The notes beneath the pieces are model-generated. The model was not told the DNA's origin. It saw nothing but the letters and a program-made list of their open reading frames with translations, and ran no database searches. Shown here one piece after another: positions 10,089-20,406 of a DNA stretch of 64,000 bases; position 1 is the stretch's first letter, and every line of letters begins with the position of its first letter. This DNA comes from Coprinopsis marcescibilis (Eukaryota > Basidiomycota > Agaricomycetes > Agaricales > Psathyrellaceae). The DNA is taken from positions 428,977 through 492,976 of the forward strand of contig ML210148.1 of the NCBI GenBank assembly GCA_004369085.1, read 5' to 3'. The position numbers and the translations under genes are program-made.

Positions 10089-12246
10089 TGAAGATCTCAC
10101 AAAAGATTCAGGCCTCTGCTAAGGATGACAAGGTCTGGTGGTCCTTCGAGTACTTTCCACCGCGGACAGCCCAAGTATGTACTAGCTCCCCATGCTAGCT
10201 CGTCGCCACTGACACTCCTGGCGTGCCCAGGGCCTCCAAAACCTCCTGGATCGTATAGAGCGCATGCGTGCCCTTGGACCTGAATTTATAGATATAACCT
10301 GGTACGCACCAGTCATCCACAACAACAATGATCGCTCAGTTGATAGTCTGCGACTCTAGGAATGCTGGCGGTAGAACCTCAGACTTGACCTCTGAGATGG
10401 TCAAAACATGTCAAGGACTCATCGGTCTGGAGACGTGCATGCATTTGACGTGCACCAACATGCCCAAGGAGAAGGTCGACATTGCCCTCAGAGTGCGTCA
10501 CATTGTCTCTCATGGCCTTGCTGGCACCACAAAGTTAATCGGCAAATCTTCTTCAGGACGCCAAAGAATCCGGTTGTCGCAACATTCTTGCTCTACGTGG
10601 CGATCCTCCAATGGGCAAGGACGAATGGCAAGCAGTAGAAGGCGGGTTCGTCCACGGCATTGACCTCGTGCGCCATATCCGGAAGAACTATGGGGACTAC
10701 TTCGATATTGCCGTCGCAGGATTCCCGCAACACATGCTTCTTCCACCGGAAGAACGCGACAATGAAATCAGGTGGCTCAAGGAGAAGATCGACGCTGGTG
10801 TCAATTTCATTTTCACCCAAATGTTCTTCGATGTCGACGTCTTCATCAGCTGGGTCAAGGCTATTCGCGCAGCGGGCATTACCATTCCCATTGTTCCTGG
10901 TATTATGCCCATACAAACGTGGAACGGATTCCGGAAATCAACTAGCCTGGCCGGAGCCGAGATCCCCCAATTCCTCCTCGACGCTCTTGAGCCCGTGAAG
11001 AACGACGACGAAAAGGTTAGGGAGATTGGCACCAAGCTCGTCGCCGAAATGTGCAAGAAAATCCTCAACTCCGGCTTGGGCATTCGCGGCCTGCACTTCT
11101 ATACCATGAACCTTGAAAAGGGCACCAAGATGCTGTTGGAAGAGCTCAACCTCATTCCAAGAATCGAGACCATCAAGCCTCTGCCCTGGAGACAGTCGCT
11201 TACCCCTAGCAGACGGAACGAGACCATTCGTCCCATCTTCTGGGCCAACCGCACGAAATCCTACATCTCGCGTACCGAGAACTGGGATGAATACCCCAAC
11301 GGCCGATTTGGAGACTCCAGGTCGCCGGCTTACGGTGAAGTTGACGGATATGGTATCGCCATCAAGCAAACCGTGCGTTCTATTCTTGTTCTTTGAGTGG
11401 ACATTTCTGACTCCGAGTTACAATTTTACAGAAAGAGAACGCTTTGAAGCTGTGGGACCACCCGACCACGCTGGCTGACATCAGTGCTCTATTTGCACGA
11501 TTCTGCAAAGGCGAGTTGACCGCTCTGCCTTGGTCCGACCAAGCACCTTCCAGCGAAACATCTGTAATCGCCGAGCACTTGGTCAAGATGAACGACCTCG
11601 GTTTCCTCACTATCAACTCCCAACCCGCGGTAAATGGTGCGCGGAGCGATGACAAGACCTTTGGATGGGGACCTAGCAATGGCTATGTTTATCAGAAGGT
11701 TTGTTCTCTTCGAGTCCAATTTTAACATAGTTTCTGACGTTGCACCCGTCTCTCAGGCATACCTAGAGTTCTTTGTGGACCCTGAGCTCCTTACACTGCT
11801 TCTCAAGCACATAGAGCGAGACAGCAACATAACCTATTACGTCACCAACAAGCGCGGTGATCTGCGAACCAATACCCACTCAGAAGGACCAAATGCAGTC
11901 ACATGGGGTGTTTTCCCCGGTAAGGAGATCATCCAGCCCACCATTGTCGAGGCAATCAGCTTTATGGCCTGGAAGGTCCGTCATTTGATTCACGTAATAA
12001 ATGCATGCACTGATTATTCTGTCTTTATAGGACGAAGCCTACGAACTTGGTCACCAATGGGCAAAGCTCTACGAACATGAGTCGCCCTCGCAGAAGTTGA
12101 TCTTCGACATTATGGAGAATTACTCCCTCGTGAACGTCGTTCATAACGACTTCCTCAACCCCGATGCAATCTTCCAGCCGTTCTGGAAGGCGGGCGCTGA
12201 ATGGCAGGCTCTCAAATCGGGAGCTCCTGCCGTCAACGGCCACTAA
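10089..12246 (+). CDS. Methylenetetrahydrofolate reductase
   Basis: This enzyme reduces 5,10-methylenetetrahydrofolate to 5-methyltetrahydrofolate for methionine synthesis in the cytosol. The start ATG at 10089 leads into WWSFEYFPPRTAQ, whose Glu is the conserved catalytic acid of the flavin TIM barrel. After two short introns the frame continues ITWNAGGRTSDLT, then LALRGDPPMGKDEW and FIFTQMFFDVDVF, all diagnostic. The C-terminal half (from about WRQSLTPSRRNETIRPIFWA) is the eukaryotic SAM-binding regulatory domain, with GWGPSNGYVYQK and YVTNKRGDLRTNTH. About seven exons are used. The TAA is at 12244-12246. Length and layout are normal. Of the two yeast types (MET12/MET13) I cannot decide which is closer. 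Confidence 0.95.
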
Positions 12247-12930
12247 TTCTCGGGACCGCCCTCATTCACTTGCCTCACTTGGTTGCTTGTTTTTCACAGA
12301 CACGATCCTTGTATTTTTATTCCGTTTTAGGTGTACTGTCCACCATAACGACCTCCAGGTTTGTATCATCTAATTATTTCCTTTCGCTCTCCTCTTGCTT
12401 TCTTACACACAACTGCACTTCGTCTTCTTCAACACGTGGATTTCAGCTCGGGTTCAACCCCCGCCTTACTGCTGAAAGTGTACCTTTTGCTCTTTTTTGC
12501 TGCGTTACTGGATTCTTCCCCACTTTTGTCTCTTGCATTGGCATTGTCGCATCGTCGCACTTTTCAACAAACGTTCAACACATCGCATACCGCATAAAAA
12601 CTACTGTATATCAACCTACACACCATAATCACACCACTGCATCAACTGCATTCACCATCCCTTTCTTTACTTACAAATATCAACCCGCGTCATGTGGCAT
12701 AGTCAGTATGTACCTACTACATTTACAACATACAGATCAAGGTTCTCGTTCTCTGCGAAATAGAATCGACATCGATAATTATACATCGTATTATGGATTA
12801 TAGGTGTAGAATGAGGTGGTATCTTTTACATATATAAAGGTTCACTGACTGCAATGCCAGAATCAGTAGAACTAAATGAGAGGGTATAGTACATAAGATA
12901 AAATCCGCTGATAGTAGATGGAGGACATGA
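12247..12930. other. Intergenic between convergent genes
   Basis: This holds the 3' flanks of the MTHFR gene (+) and the ELMO gene (-). It is T- and CA-rich with several weak AATAAA-like sites. No coding or structured RNA signal is apparent. Confidence 0.5.
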
Positions 12931-15831
12931 TTAAATGTCTGAGAAGTAATAGTCCGTGCTGGGAGGTGGTGGGCCAGCGGGAAGGCTGTTGGGAATCTCA
13001 ACCATCTCTCCCGATAAATCTAGCACCAAGTTTAGCACGACAAAATACAGCTGGGACCAAATTATGGACGCACCAAGCAATTTGATCTTCAGCCCGATCT
13101 CAGTGAGAGCATGGACGAACCCAGCCGTCTCCTTCGAAGCAACATGTCCACCGTCCCTTCTCAACATGTTCAGCCCATCCGTCCAATCAGCCCAGCGCGA
13201 TTGGTCAGGCGCTATCTGATCAGCCATCGAACCTTCGTGCGCGCTGAGCAAGGAAAATGATAAAGGCGAAGGTTGAGATGTCGACAGGACGTCCGTATCT
13301 CGAACAACGCCTGGGGGTGCACAGCATGTCCCAGTAGCCACTTCGCTGATCATCGAAACATCAATGCGATCCGGCAGATCTTCCAGCCCACTTCGAACTG
13401 GAAATTTAACTGCACTGTCCACATAGTGCAGATACTTGAGGCCGTTATCCTGACACGCGAAAAGTTTAAGTGAAGGAGGAAGACTGTGCAACGATGAAAT
13501 AGAAAGCATACCAGCCGCATAAACCTCCATGGGCGAGCAGGCCTCCGGATCAGTTCACGGGGTGTACTGCTGGGAATCGCATTCACGAACCAGGCACCTT
13601 GTATCAGGCATTGTATCCGTTGCTGCCGAACAAATTCATACGATTCCTTGTACAGCTTTGCGCGTAGATTCCTGTGTGAAGGATAATCATCAGAACAAGC
13701 GCATTATCCCATTGTCAGGCACCCTTACCGGACTGGGACTTTGCTCAGCAAGTCATCCTCGAGCTCGAGTTCCTCCATCTGCCGATCCCGAACTTTCTGA
13801 TATTCGCAGTTGAAATCGGCCTCCACTTCATGCCACTGTCGGACGTTTTCGCTGCGAAGCGCGACTTTGACCCTGAATTGAACGGTGTATGGTCAGGAAA
13901 TCCCTCTAATGGTATTCAGGTAAAGGTGTACTCACTGGCTGCGCACTAATGCCGCCACTCGCGTGAAATCTTCCGTGGCAGCCCCGCTTTCTGCCCACAT
14001 TCGCAAAAAGAACCGTGTTGCTTGCGAATGAACCCTCTGGAAATCGAGGAAGAACGGCTGGAAAGTAGTCGATGTTGAATCTGTTGTGTCTGGTTAGATT
14101 TCAATCGTACATCATCGAGATAATTAGTACATACAGCCAGGTGCAAATATAGCCCAGTGCTCGGAAAGAAGTTCCACGACTTCATTCGAAGCTCGAGCGA
14201 TTTGCCACCGCTTCTCTACTGGTCGACTGAGTTGTTCGATGATGAGCTATGTGCGTCCCGTCAGTGACAGTGCTGTATCTGGTCAAGCTATAATTACCAT
14301 TGAAAAGTCCGGATCGCTCTCAATGAATCTCCTCTAAAGCACATCGCTGTTAGCAACTGGATCATGGTCCGGAAGTGAAAACTCTACCAGACACTCGAGT
14401 CCCAGTACACCAACGTCTCGGAACTCATACGGAATATCCTCCGTCTCGAACCCGAGTTTCCTCCATTTCAGCATTTGATTATTTTCGTCAATCTCTGGTC
14501 GCAATTTTGAGGCGCTCCAGATCACTTGCAGTGACTTCTCGTGCGATGGATCCATTTCTGGATCTACGGGCGTCGTCTTCTTCCTGTGGGTCACGCGTAC
14601 TATGTTGGCTTGGAAGTCGAGTATACATGATGTAAGATCTTCCAGCTCATGCAATGACATGAGCCGCTAGGCAATGTCAGATTACTGAGATAAATATCAG
14701 TACTTGAGCGACTCACAACGACAGCCCTCCGAACATTATATCTCTCCAACTCGCCGATAAACTCGTCCCATCTCTCGTCGCTTGCATGGGCCAGCAAGGA
14801 ATTGATCAACATCATACTACGAGTCATTCCCGCTAAAATTAGCAGCAGACTAGAAAGAAGCATTTCGCTGAACGTACCTATGCTGGGCCATGGCCGTTTC
14901 TGCGCTCCCTAATCTGTTAACCACAGTCTCCAGGAAACTCTTCTCCTTCCTCATTTGCTCGAACACAACGCCAAATCCATAGATGAACACTGAGCCGGGA
15001 AGTGGATTTTGTTGCCGGCTCGAGCCAGCGACAACACCTGGAGTACTTGCAGGATCAGCTTCGACGAGTTTCTTGAGAATTGCAGTAGCAGGACGGCAGA
15101 CGTTGATAGGTTGCTGAGGGGAGGAGAGAATTTTTACAACGCGCAGAATGAATTTGTCGTCCAAAGTAGACCAGCCGTAGTCGAGTTCCATGAGATTCTG
15201 GAGCGATGTCAAGGCGTACTAGGAGGGTCGTCAATTAACAATGCTCGTTGGGAGTATCACTTAACGTACTGCGAGCGTATTCCCACTAGCAGTGTCGATA
15301 ACATTGATCAACTCTGACAGCCCGTTGTGGTTCAAGAATTCCGAGACGAATTGTTCTTCCTGCTTCGCTGTTAGCACCCGTAAGTTCAATATCCTCAGAC
15401 CAAACACACCTTCATGTATTTCTGCAGCGAAAACACCATCAACCGCAGGTCCCGGTCATCCTTGTGCTGCAACTCTGCAGCAATATCCCTCGCCTCCCGT
15501 GCGGGTGCATGCACCAACCTGCAACCAAAAACGCGTCAGCACATCCGCCAGCACAGAAACCAGTCCAAGGAAAAGGCACGAACTTCAGATCCACCTTGTG
15601 CTGGATTTTTCGCCTTAGATTCTCATTGGTCACCAGTTCGCCAGTATGGTCTCTCAAAGCATAGTTGGACGGTGAATCCGGTATCTTCAAGTTGCTACAT
15701 AGTTGTTTGACTACATCTTCGACAGTCAGTGTCGGATCTATCCTCGCCCGTTGCGTGGCACCATCTAATGTAAGAACGTTGTTGGTAGGTTCTGGAGCTG
15801 GCCGAGTTCCGTTCTTTGTACGACTGGACAT
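12931..15831 (-). CDS. ELMO/CED-12 domain protein
   Basis: ELMO proteins pair with DOCK-type exchange factors to activate Rac-like GTPases at the cell cortex. The start ATG at 15831 leads into a ubiquitin-like N-terminal fold (LTLDGATQRARIDPTLTVED). Next come armadillo-like helices of the DUF3361 type (SLQNLMELDYGWSTLDDKFI and ATAILKKLVEADP). The ELMO_CED12 core follows (DEFIGELERYNVRRAVV and nearby exons) and then a PH-like C-terminal region (QDNGLKYLHYVDSAVKF). The extreme C-terminus is PAGPPPPSTDYYFSDI, a PxxP tail like the one animal ELMO uses to contact the DOCK SH3 domain. About ten introns of 50-60 nt interrupt the gene, so inner exon edges are approximate. Identification rests on the ordered domain set rather than on one motif. 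Confidence 0.82.
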
Positions 15832-16606
15832 TTTTCAAGGGTGCACTGTGGTAGGAAATTTTTAAGATCTAGATTATGTACAGTTCGAGGACACGCCGGG
15901 TCTGTCGTGCAAATTGTGAAATTAAAACTTACGTTTCAATGAAGAGATTTTCCTATGAATAGAGCGAGTCAGTAATGGGCTACAAATGAAAGTAGTATGA
16001 AGGAGATCAGATAGAGCGAAGTATCGGCATACTCGACAGTGACAATGAATTGACCCTGTCGTTCCGACTGACGTGCAAACGAAAGCAATATCATCCGGTC
16101 GAAGCCTAACGAAGCTGAAAACTCACCTAATGGTAAAATGGGTTATCGAAGAGTGAGAGTGAGGAGTTCCCGCCGTATTACACGTATATATCTAGTCGTG
16201 GAGAGTAAAAGAAGGTAATTTAGTGACCGGAGGGCGCTGGGCTATGCCTGATGGGTTGCAGGTAAAACACAGAGATTTTATGGTGGGTTCCGCATGAAAC
16301 CTGATGAACAAATGCGATGACTACCGGCGTTGGCTGTACAAGAAAAGCAAGTGATACCAGAAAACAACCAAAAAACAAACTGGTGTCAGGAGAAAGAGAG
16401 TGATTGTCAAGATTTCAACAGCACCGGCACTTTTTTCCTCTAAACATCGTGGGACTTTATTGCCAGAGCTGGCCAACCCAACCCAACCCGAATCTTCGCC
16501 TCCGAGTCGTGATTAGAAATTGTTATGATGATTTTATCGATTCTTCCGTTTCCGTAAGGCTCGGATGACGCACATATCCATGCTCGTGTTGATGTGAAAC
16601 AACTAC
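15832..16606. other. Divergent intergenic region
   Basis: This region separates the ELMO start (-) from the plus-strand gene beginning near 16607. It has a short AACCCAACCCAACCC repeat near 16473-16488 and AT-rich segments. I see no RNA gene or open frame of note. Confidence 0.5.
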
Positions 16607-17516
16607 ATGAACAGACTCTATGTTTCCAGTTCCCACTCCATCCGAGCCCTCATCAATAGCCGTCGCAAGGACCCTGGGCTCGTCTCAATTGCTCTCCCAC
16701 CCTTGTTCTCAAGCAAAACCATGGATGCATTGTCTAGCGAGTGGAAGTCCGGAACCAGGTATGAAAAAGGCGACCGGGTCGCATTCAAGCTTGGCGACTC
16801 ACTCGGTGCTGCAGCTTTTGAATGCATCAAGGAGCGTAGGTATCTCGAGCCCTTCACCATCATGAACCTGCAACTGAATTACATCCTTCTCTCGTCAGAC
16901 AATAGCAACTATGCCAATCAGGTATTGTTGAGCAGATAGGCAGCTGCTAGTGATTGACACTAGGGACCAGCCTATCGAGTTTGGGAATCGCTATTGGAAA
17001 CATTACCTCAGAGGATTTCCAAGAATCAGTCCCCCGACTTCGTAGCACGGGCCACTATTTGCGGGTTCGCTGTGGATGATCGACTGCGGACGACGACAGA
17101 ATCGAGGCTTGGATATTGGCGTAGTGAGTATGACATCATGGAAGCAATGTAGCATCGCGTTTTGATCACAATCACAGATATTATACCTGGGAGTCGTGGA
17201 ACATCTGTATCAGCAACCTTTATCAATATTCGAGGGATGACACAGACATACGTGTACAGAGATCTATAGTATCCATTCTTTTGACGGAAGAAGTGGTTCA
17301 TGAGCTCAACTTCTCAAATCGAAGAAGAATCCACATACAGATGGAACCCCGATTGCGGGCATGCAACGCTTATCACTCTCCCCAGAGCTTGTGCAAACGA
17401 TCAAAGATGAAAATCTCCCCAGTACAGTCGCCGCTAATCAACAATTATTGAGAGAAGAAACGGATCAGCTAAGCATATCCCTTTCTAAGCTGAAATGGTC
17501 TTACACGATCAATTGA
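16607..17516 (+). CDS. Putative carbohydrate-binding-module-like protein, model uncertain
   Basis: The first exon, with ATGs at 16607 and in frame at 16721 (good CCATGG context), encodes SSEWKSGTRYEKGDRVAFKL and then AAFECIK. The pattern W..G..Y..GD.V......Y/FEC is like CBM5/12-type chitin-binding modules. A GTAGGT..TCGTCAG intron (about 16837-16899) joins to KEHNSNYANQ, which fits the same domain. Further exons follow, but I could not join them all in one frame. Strongly protein-like frames at about 17178-17330 (YYTWESWNICISNLYQYS) and about 17336-17516 (SLSPELVQTIKDENLPSTV, TGA at 17514) need different phases. Either an intron is misread or the gene is damaged. The last 16 bp overlap the 3' end of the convergent WD40 gene. 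Confidence 0.45.
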
Positions 17517-20080
17517 TGTTCTTGCTTGAACCGGTCACCTAACGAGAATGTTCCTATATCCGAGGCAACGTCTGCAATGACTGACCCATTGCTGGGGTCC
17601 TCGATCGAAAGCAAGGGATCCCACAGGCGCACGCAACCTGTCGTTACACATTTGAGTGAGAAATCTTTCTTCGGATGCAGGTATAGATCACAACGCAGGG
17701 CTTACCATCGCTCCCCCCAGTTACAAGTCCGAGCCGCGACCGTACCGTGGATTCAACCCATTCAAGTTTCATAACTCCGCAGCTCTTTCCATTCTGTCCC
17801 GTTTTGCACTCTCCCTGGTGTTTGAACCTCCATAAAGGTTCCCGTTTGAGCATCCGGAAATCATAAACGTGCGTTTGGTTGTCATGTCTTGCCAAGGCAA
17901 GATAGATCCCGTCAGAGCTGAAACTGATATCATGTACCTCTGCCTCGACATCAGATGAATAAGGCTCCAGGTCCATTTTCAGCTTGTTTTTCCCGTCTTT
18001 CCGTCGAACGTCATACAAGTACATGATATTCTGATTGTCAAATCCTCGCGTGGTCATGATCAAGGCGCTACCTGATTTAGGATTATCAATTGACTGCGCA
18101 ACCCAGGAGTAACAGATTCTTATACCTGACGGATTCAACACCAGCGCATCTCCAGCTTCGGACGCATCGAACTTGTAAGAATCCTTGGACGAGGTAGCAT
18201 CGGCTGTTCTGTGATGTCCGTCAAAGCAATTCTCCTCAAGAGGTTCAGAGGACGCAAAGATCTGGTTCTCAGTGGGCCCTGAACCCCATCTCACAGCCCC
18301 AATGACATGTCTGTGGGACTCATTTGCCGGAACAATGCGAACTGTGCTTGATTGGGCTCCTGGCCTTATTGAGGAGAATACATGGACGCTTCTGCCCAGA
18401 AATCAGGTCGACTTATATAGCATGGTGAAACAGGCTTACCTTTCTCCGACTGCTAAGACAGAAGTGGCGGGTTTGAAGGCCATGTCATGAGGAACGCCGG
18501 ATTTGAATCGGTGCACTTCACCAGAGGTTAACAAGGGAATTGCAATCCAAATTAAAAGGCTCACGGAATGAACTCTCTGAATAAGCCTCGTGCTCACCGC
18601 TCGTCTCCTTTCTATCGCATACCATTACGCGGCGATCGTATCCAGATGACACAAAGCTGGGACTGTCGTCAAGTCAGTTAACATGCATTCTAATGTTTTA
18701 GAATCAACACACCTGCATGGATCAAACTTGACGTCGTTTACTGCGTAATATTTGTTTCCCCCAGCTAAAAGTTAGATCAGGAAAACTCGTTTCTTGATGA
18801 AATTGGAAAAGGCGTACGCCTGACTCGCTGATGTCCTTCCTGAACTCTAAGATGCTCTCCCCCAAGCCGTGTCCAGGTAACTAACGACCCGGGTTCGTTG
18901 TATGGGCTTATGACCTCTTCGCAGTTTCAGTAGCTTATTCGCACTTGCATCAAAGCAAGAGACATACCATTCTCAGGATCCGCTTCTCCGTCGGTATTCC
19001 CGCCGATGCAAGCACCACCCACGGCTACCCAGCCATCCTTCTGGACGATGCGAGTGATACCGCCCGGGCACCGTTTGAAACGAGTTGTCACAGCCAAGCG
19101 TTGTAGGTCCAAATCCACTGCCAATTCCCGTCGAGGAAGAACCCGTGGCATGGAAGACAACAACGTTCTGATGGGGCGTATTCTGTAATTCTCTGCGCAA
19201 CGAATCTGAATCCGAGCTTAGAAAATGCACAGCGTGATTTCCAAATATTTGCTCCTACCAAGTCCCATACAAACTGGCCCTTGACGTCGATCTTCGAGCG
19301 CGGTGGGGGAACTGATATGTCGGGTCGGACAATTCTAGCGCGTTTTTGTTCGCCAACAACATCTGGCTCTATGGCGAGATGCGCAAAGTCCTGCTCAAGG
19401 GCATTCGCGGTTTCCCTAATCATCCGTTCCTTATTGACCGGAATGGGTTTCCACTAGAGCGTCGCAGTTAGAACAATGTCGCAAACGGGGTAACCAGGTG
19501 GTGTGTACAATACGTGAATCGTCAACATCCATGTAGTCGATTGGCGATGTGGATCGAGGGGGGGATGATAGTTTGACTTTCTAAAGGATTGTTTAACTCT
19601 GCGAGTCACAAAAGAATCAGAAACACTTGCCTTGAGTTCTGGTGTTTCGTCGTCGGATATTTCTATCACTTCTGAAGCAACCCTCTTCTGTATAACTGTA
19701 GGCGTTGACCGTGAAATGCGTATGATTTCAATTTCTGGGTCTACGTTCGCTTTCAGTCGCTTGCTGACGCTAGCCGAAGCTGACGTTGAGATCCCCCGTT
19801 TCTACACATGGTTAGCACTGAAGCAAACGGCTCCTCTGCGAACCGGGACTCGGACGCACCAGTACTTGGCCTGCGCTCCCCCTTGGAGTTTGGATCTGAG
19901 ACTTGGGATTAAACTGTGAGACTGAGAGTATGGGAGCAGGTGTAAGTGTTTGTCTGGATGTACCCTGGACTCTCGAGCTTGAACCAGCGACGGCTCGCTT
20001 TGCGGGTGCCGGTTTCAATCCGATGCACTCGATTTCGTCGTCCGAAACGAGATTAACAAGTTGATATTTCTTGGCGGACA
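17501..20080 (-). CDS. WD40-repeat protein with SUMO-interacting-like motifs
   Basis: The start is ATG at 20080. The disordered N-terminal third carries LVNLVSDDEIE and VIEISDDETPEL, both matching the hydrophobic core plus acidic flank of SUMO-interacting motifs. The C-terminal half is a beta-propeller with recognisable WD blades: VNDVKFDPC, PSFVSSGYDRRVMVCD, VHDISFSSDGIYLALARHDN, and in the last exon GGSDGCVRLWDPLL. The last intron (donor inside GGSDG, about 17695 to 17645) restores that blade and leads to a TAA at 17501-17503. About ten short introns are present. No named orthologue is recognised. A nuclear scaffold or substrate-receptor role is inference from motif content. Confidence 0.7.
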
Positions 20081-20406
20081 TCGCGTACTTCCCTGTAGCT
20101 TCACGGAGTGGATGTAAGTGCTATACAGTGCGTTGAGAACAGGATATTTCTCATCACTCCGATCGAAAGAGGTTCGCAGGAACGTCACGGGAGTCTGACA
20201 TTGCCAAGCGAAACGCGCCAGCGCGACAGTACCCCATTAAGGAGTTTCCCCTATCTTCGCCTCACTCAGTAATCTGCGATAAAATCCAGGCCTCACAGAG
20301 CACACGGGGGACACTGGGCCCAGGGTTTAATTCCCCACCACAGTAGAAATTGATGGCGGAACCAATTCTTTGATATAAATATATAGTAAGTAGTTACTAA
20401 ATCTCC
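20081..20406. other. Intergenic between two minus-strand genes
   Basis: This should hold the WD40 gene promoter and the 3' flank of the TFIP11 gene. I see no gene; a short AT-rich tract (TATAAATATATAG) lies near 20375. Confidence 0.5.
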
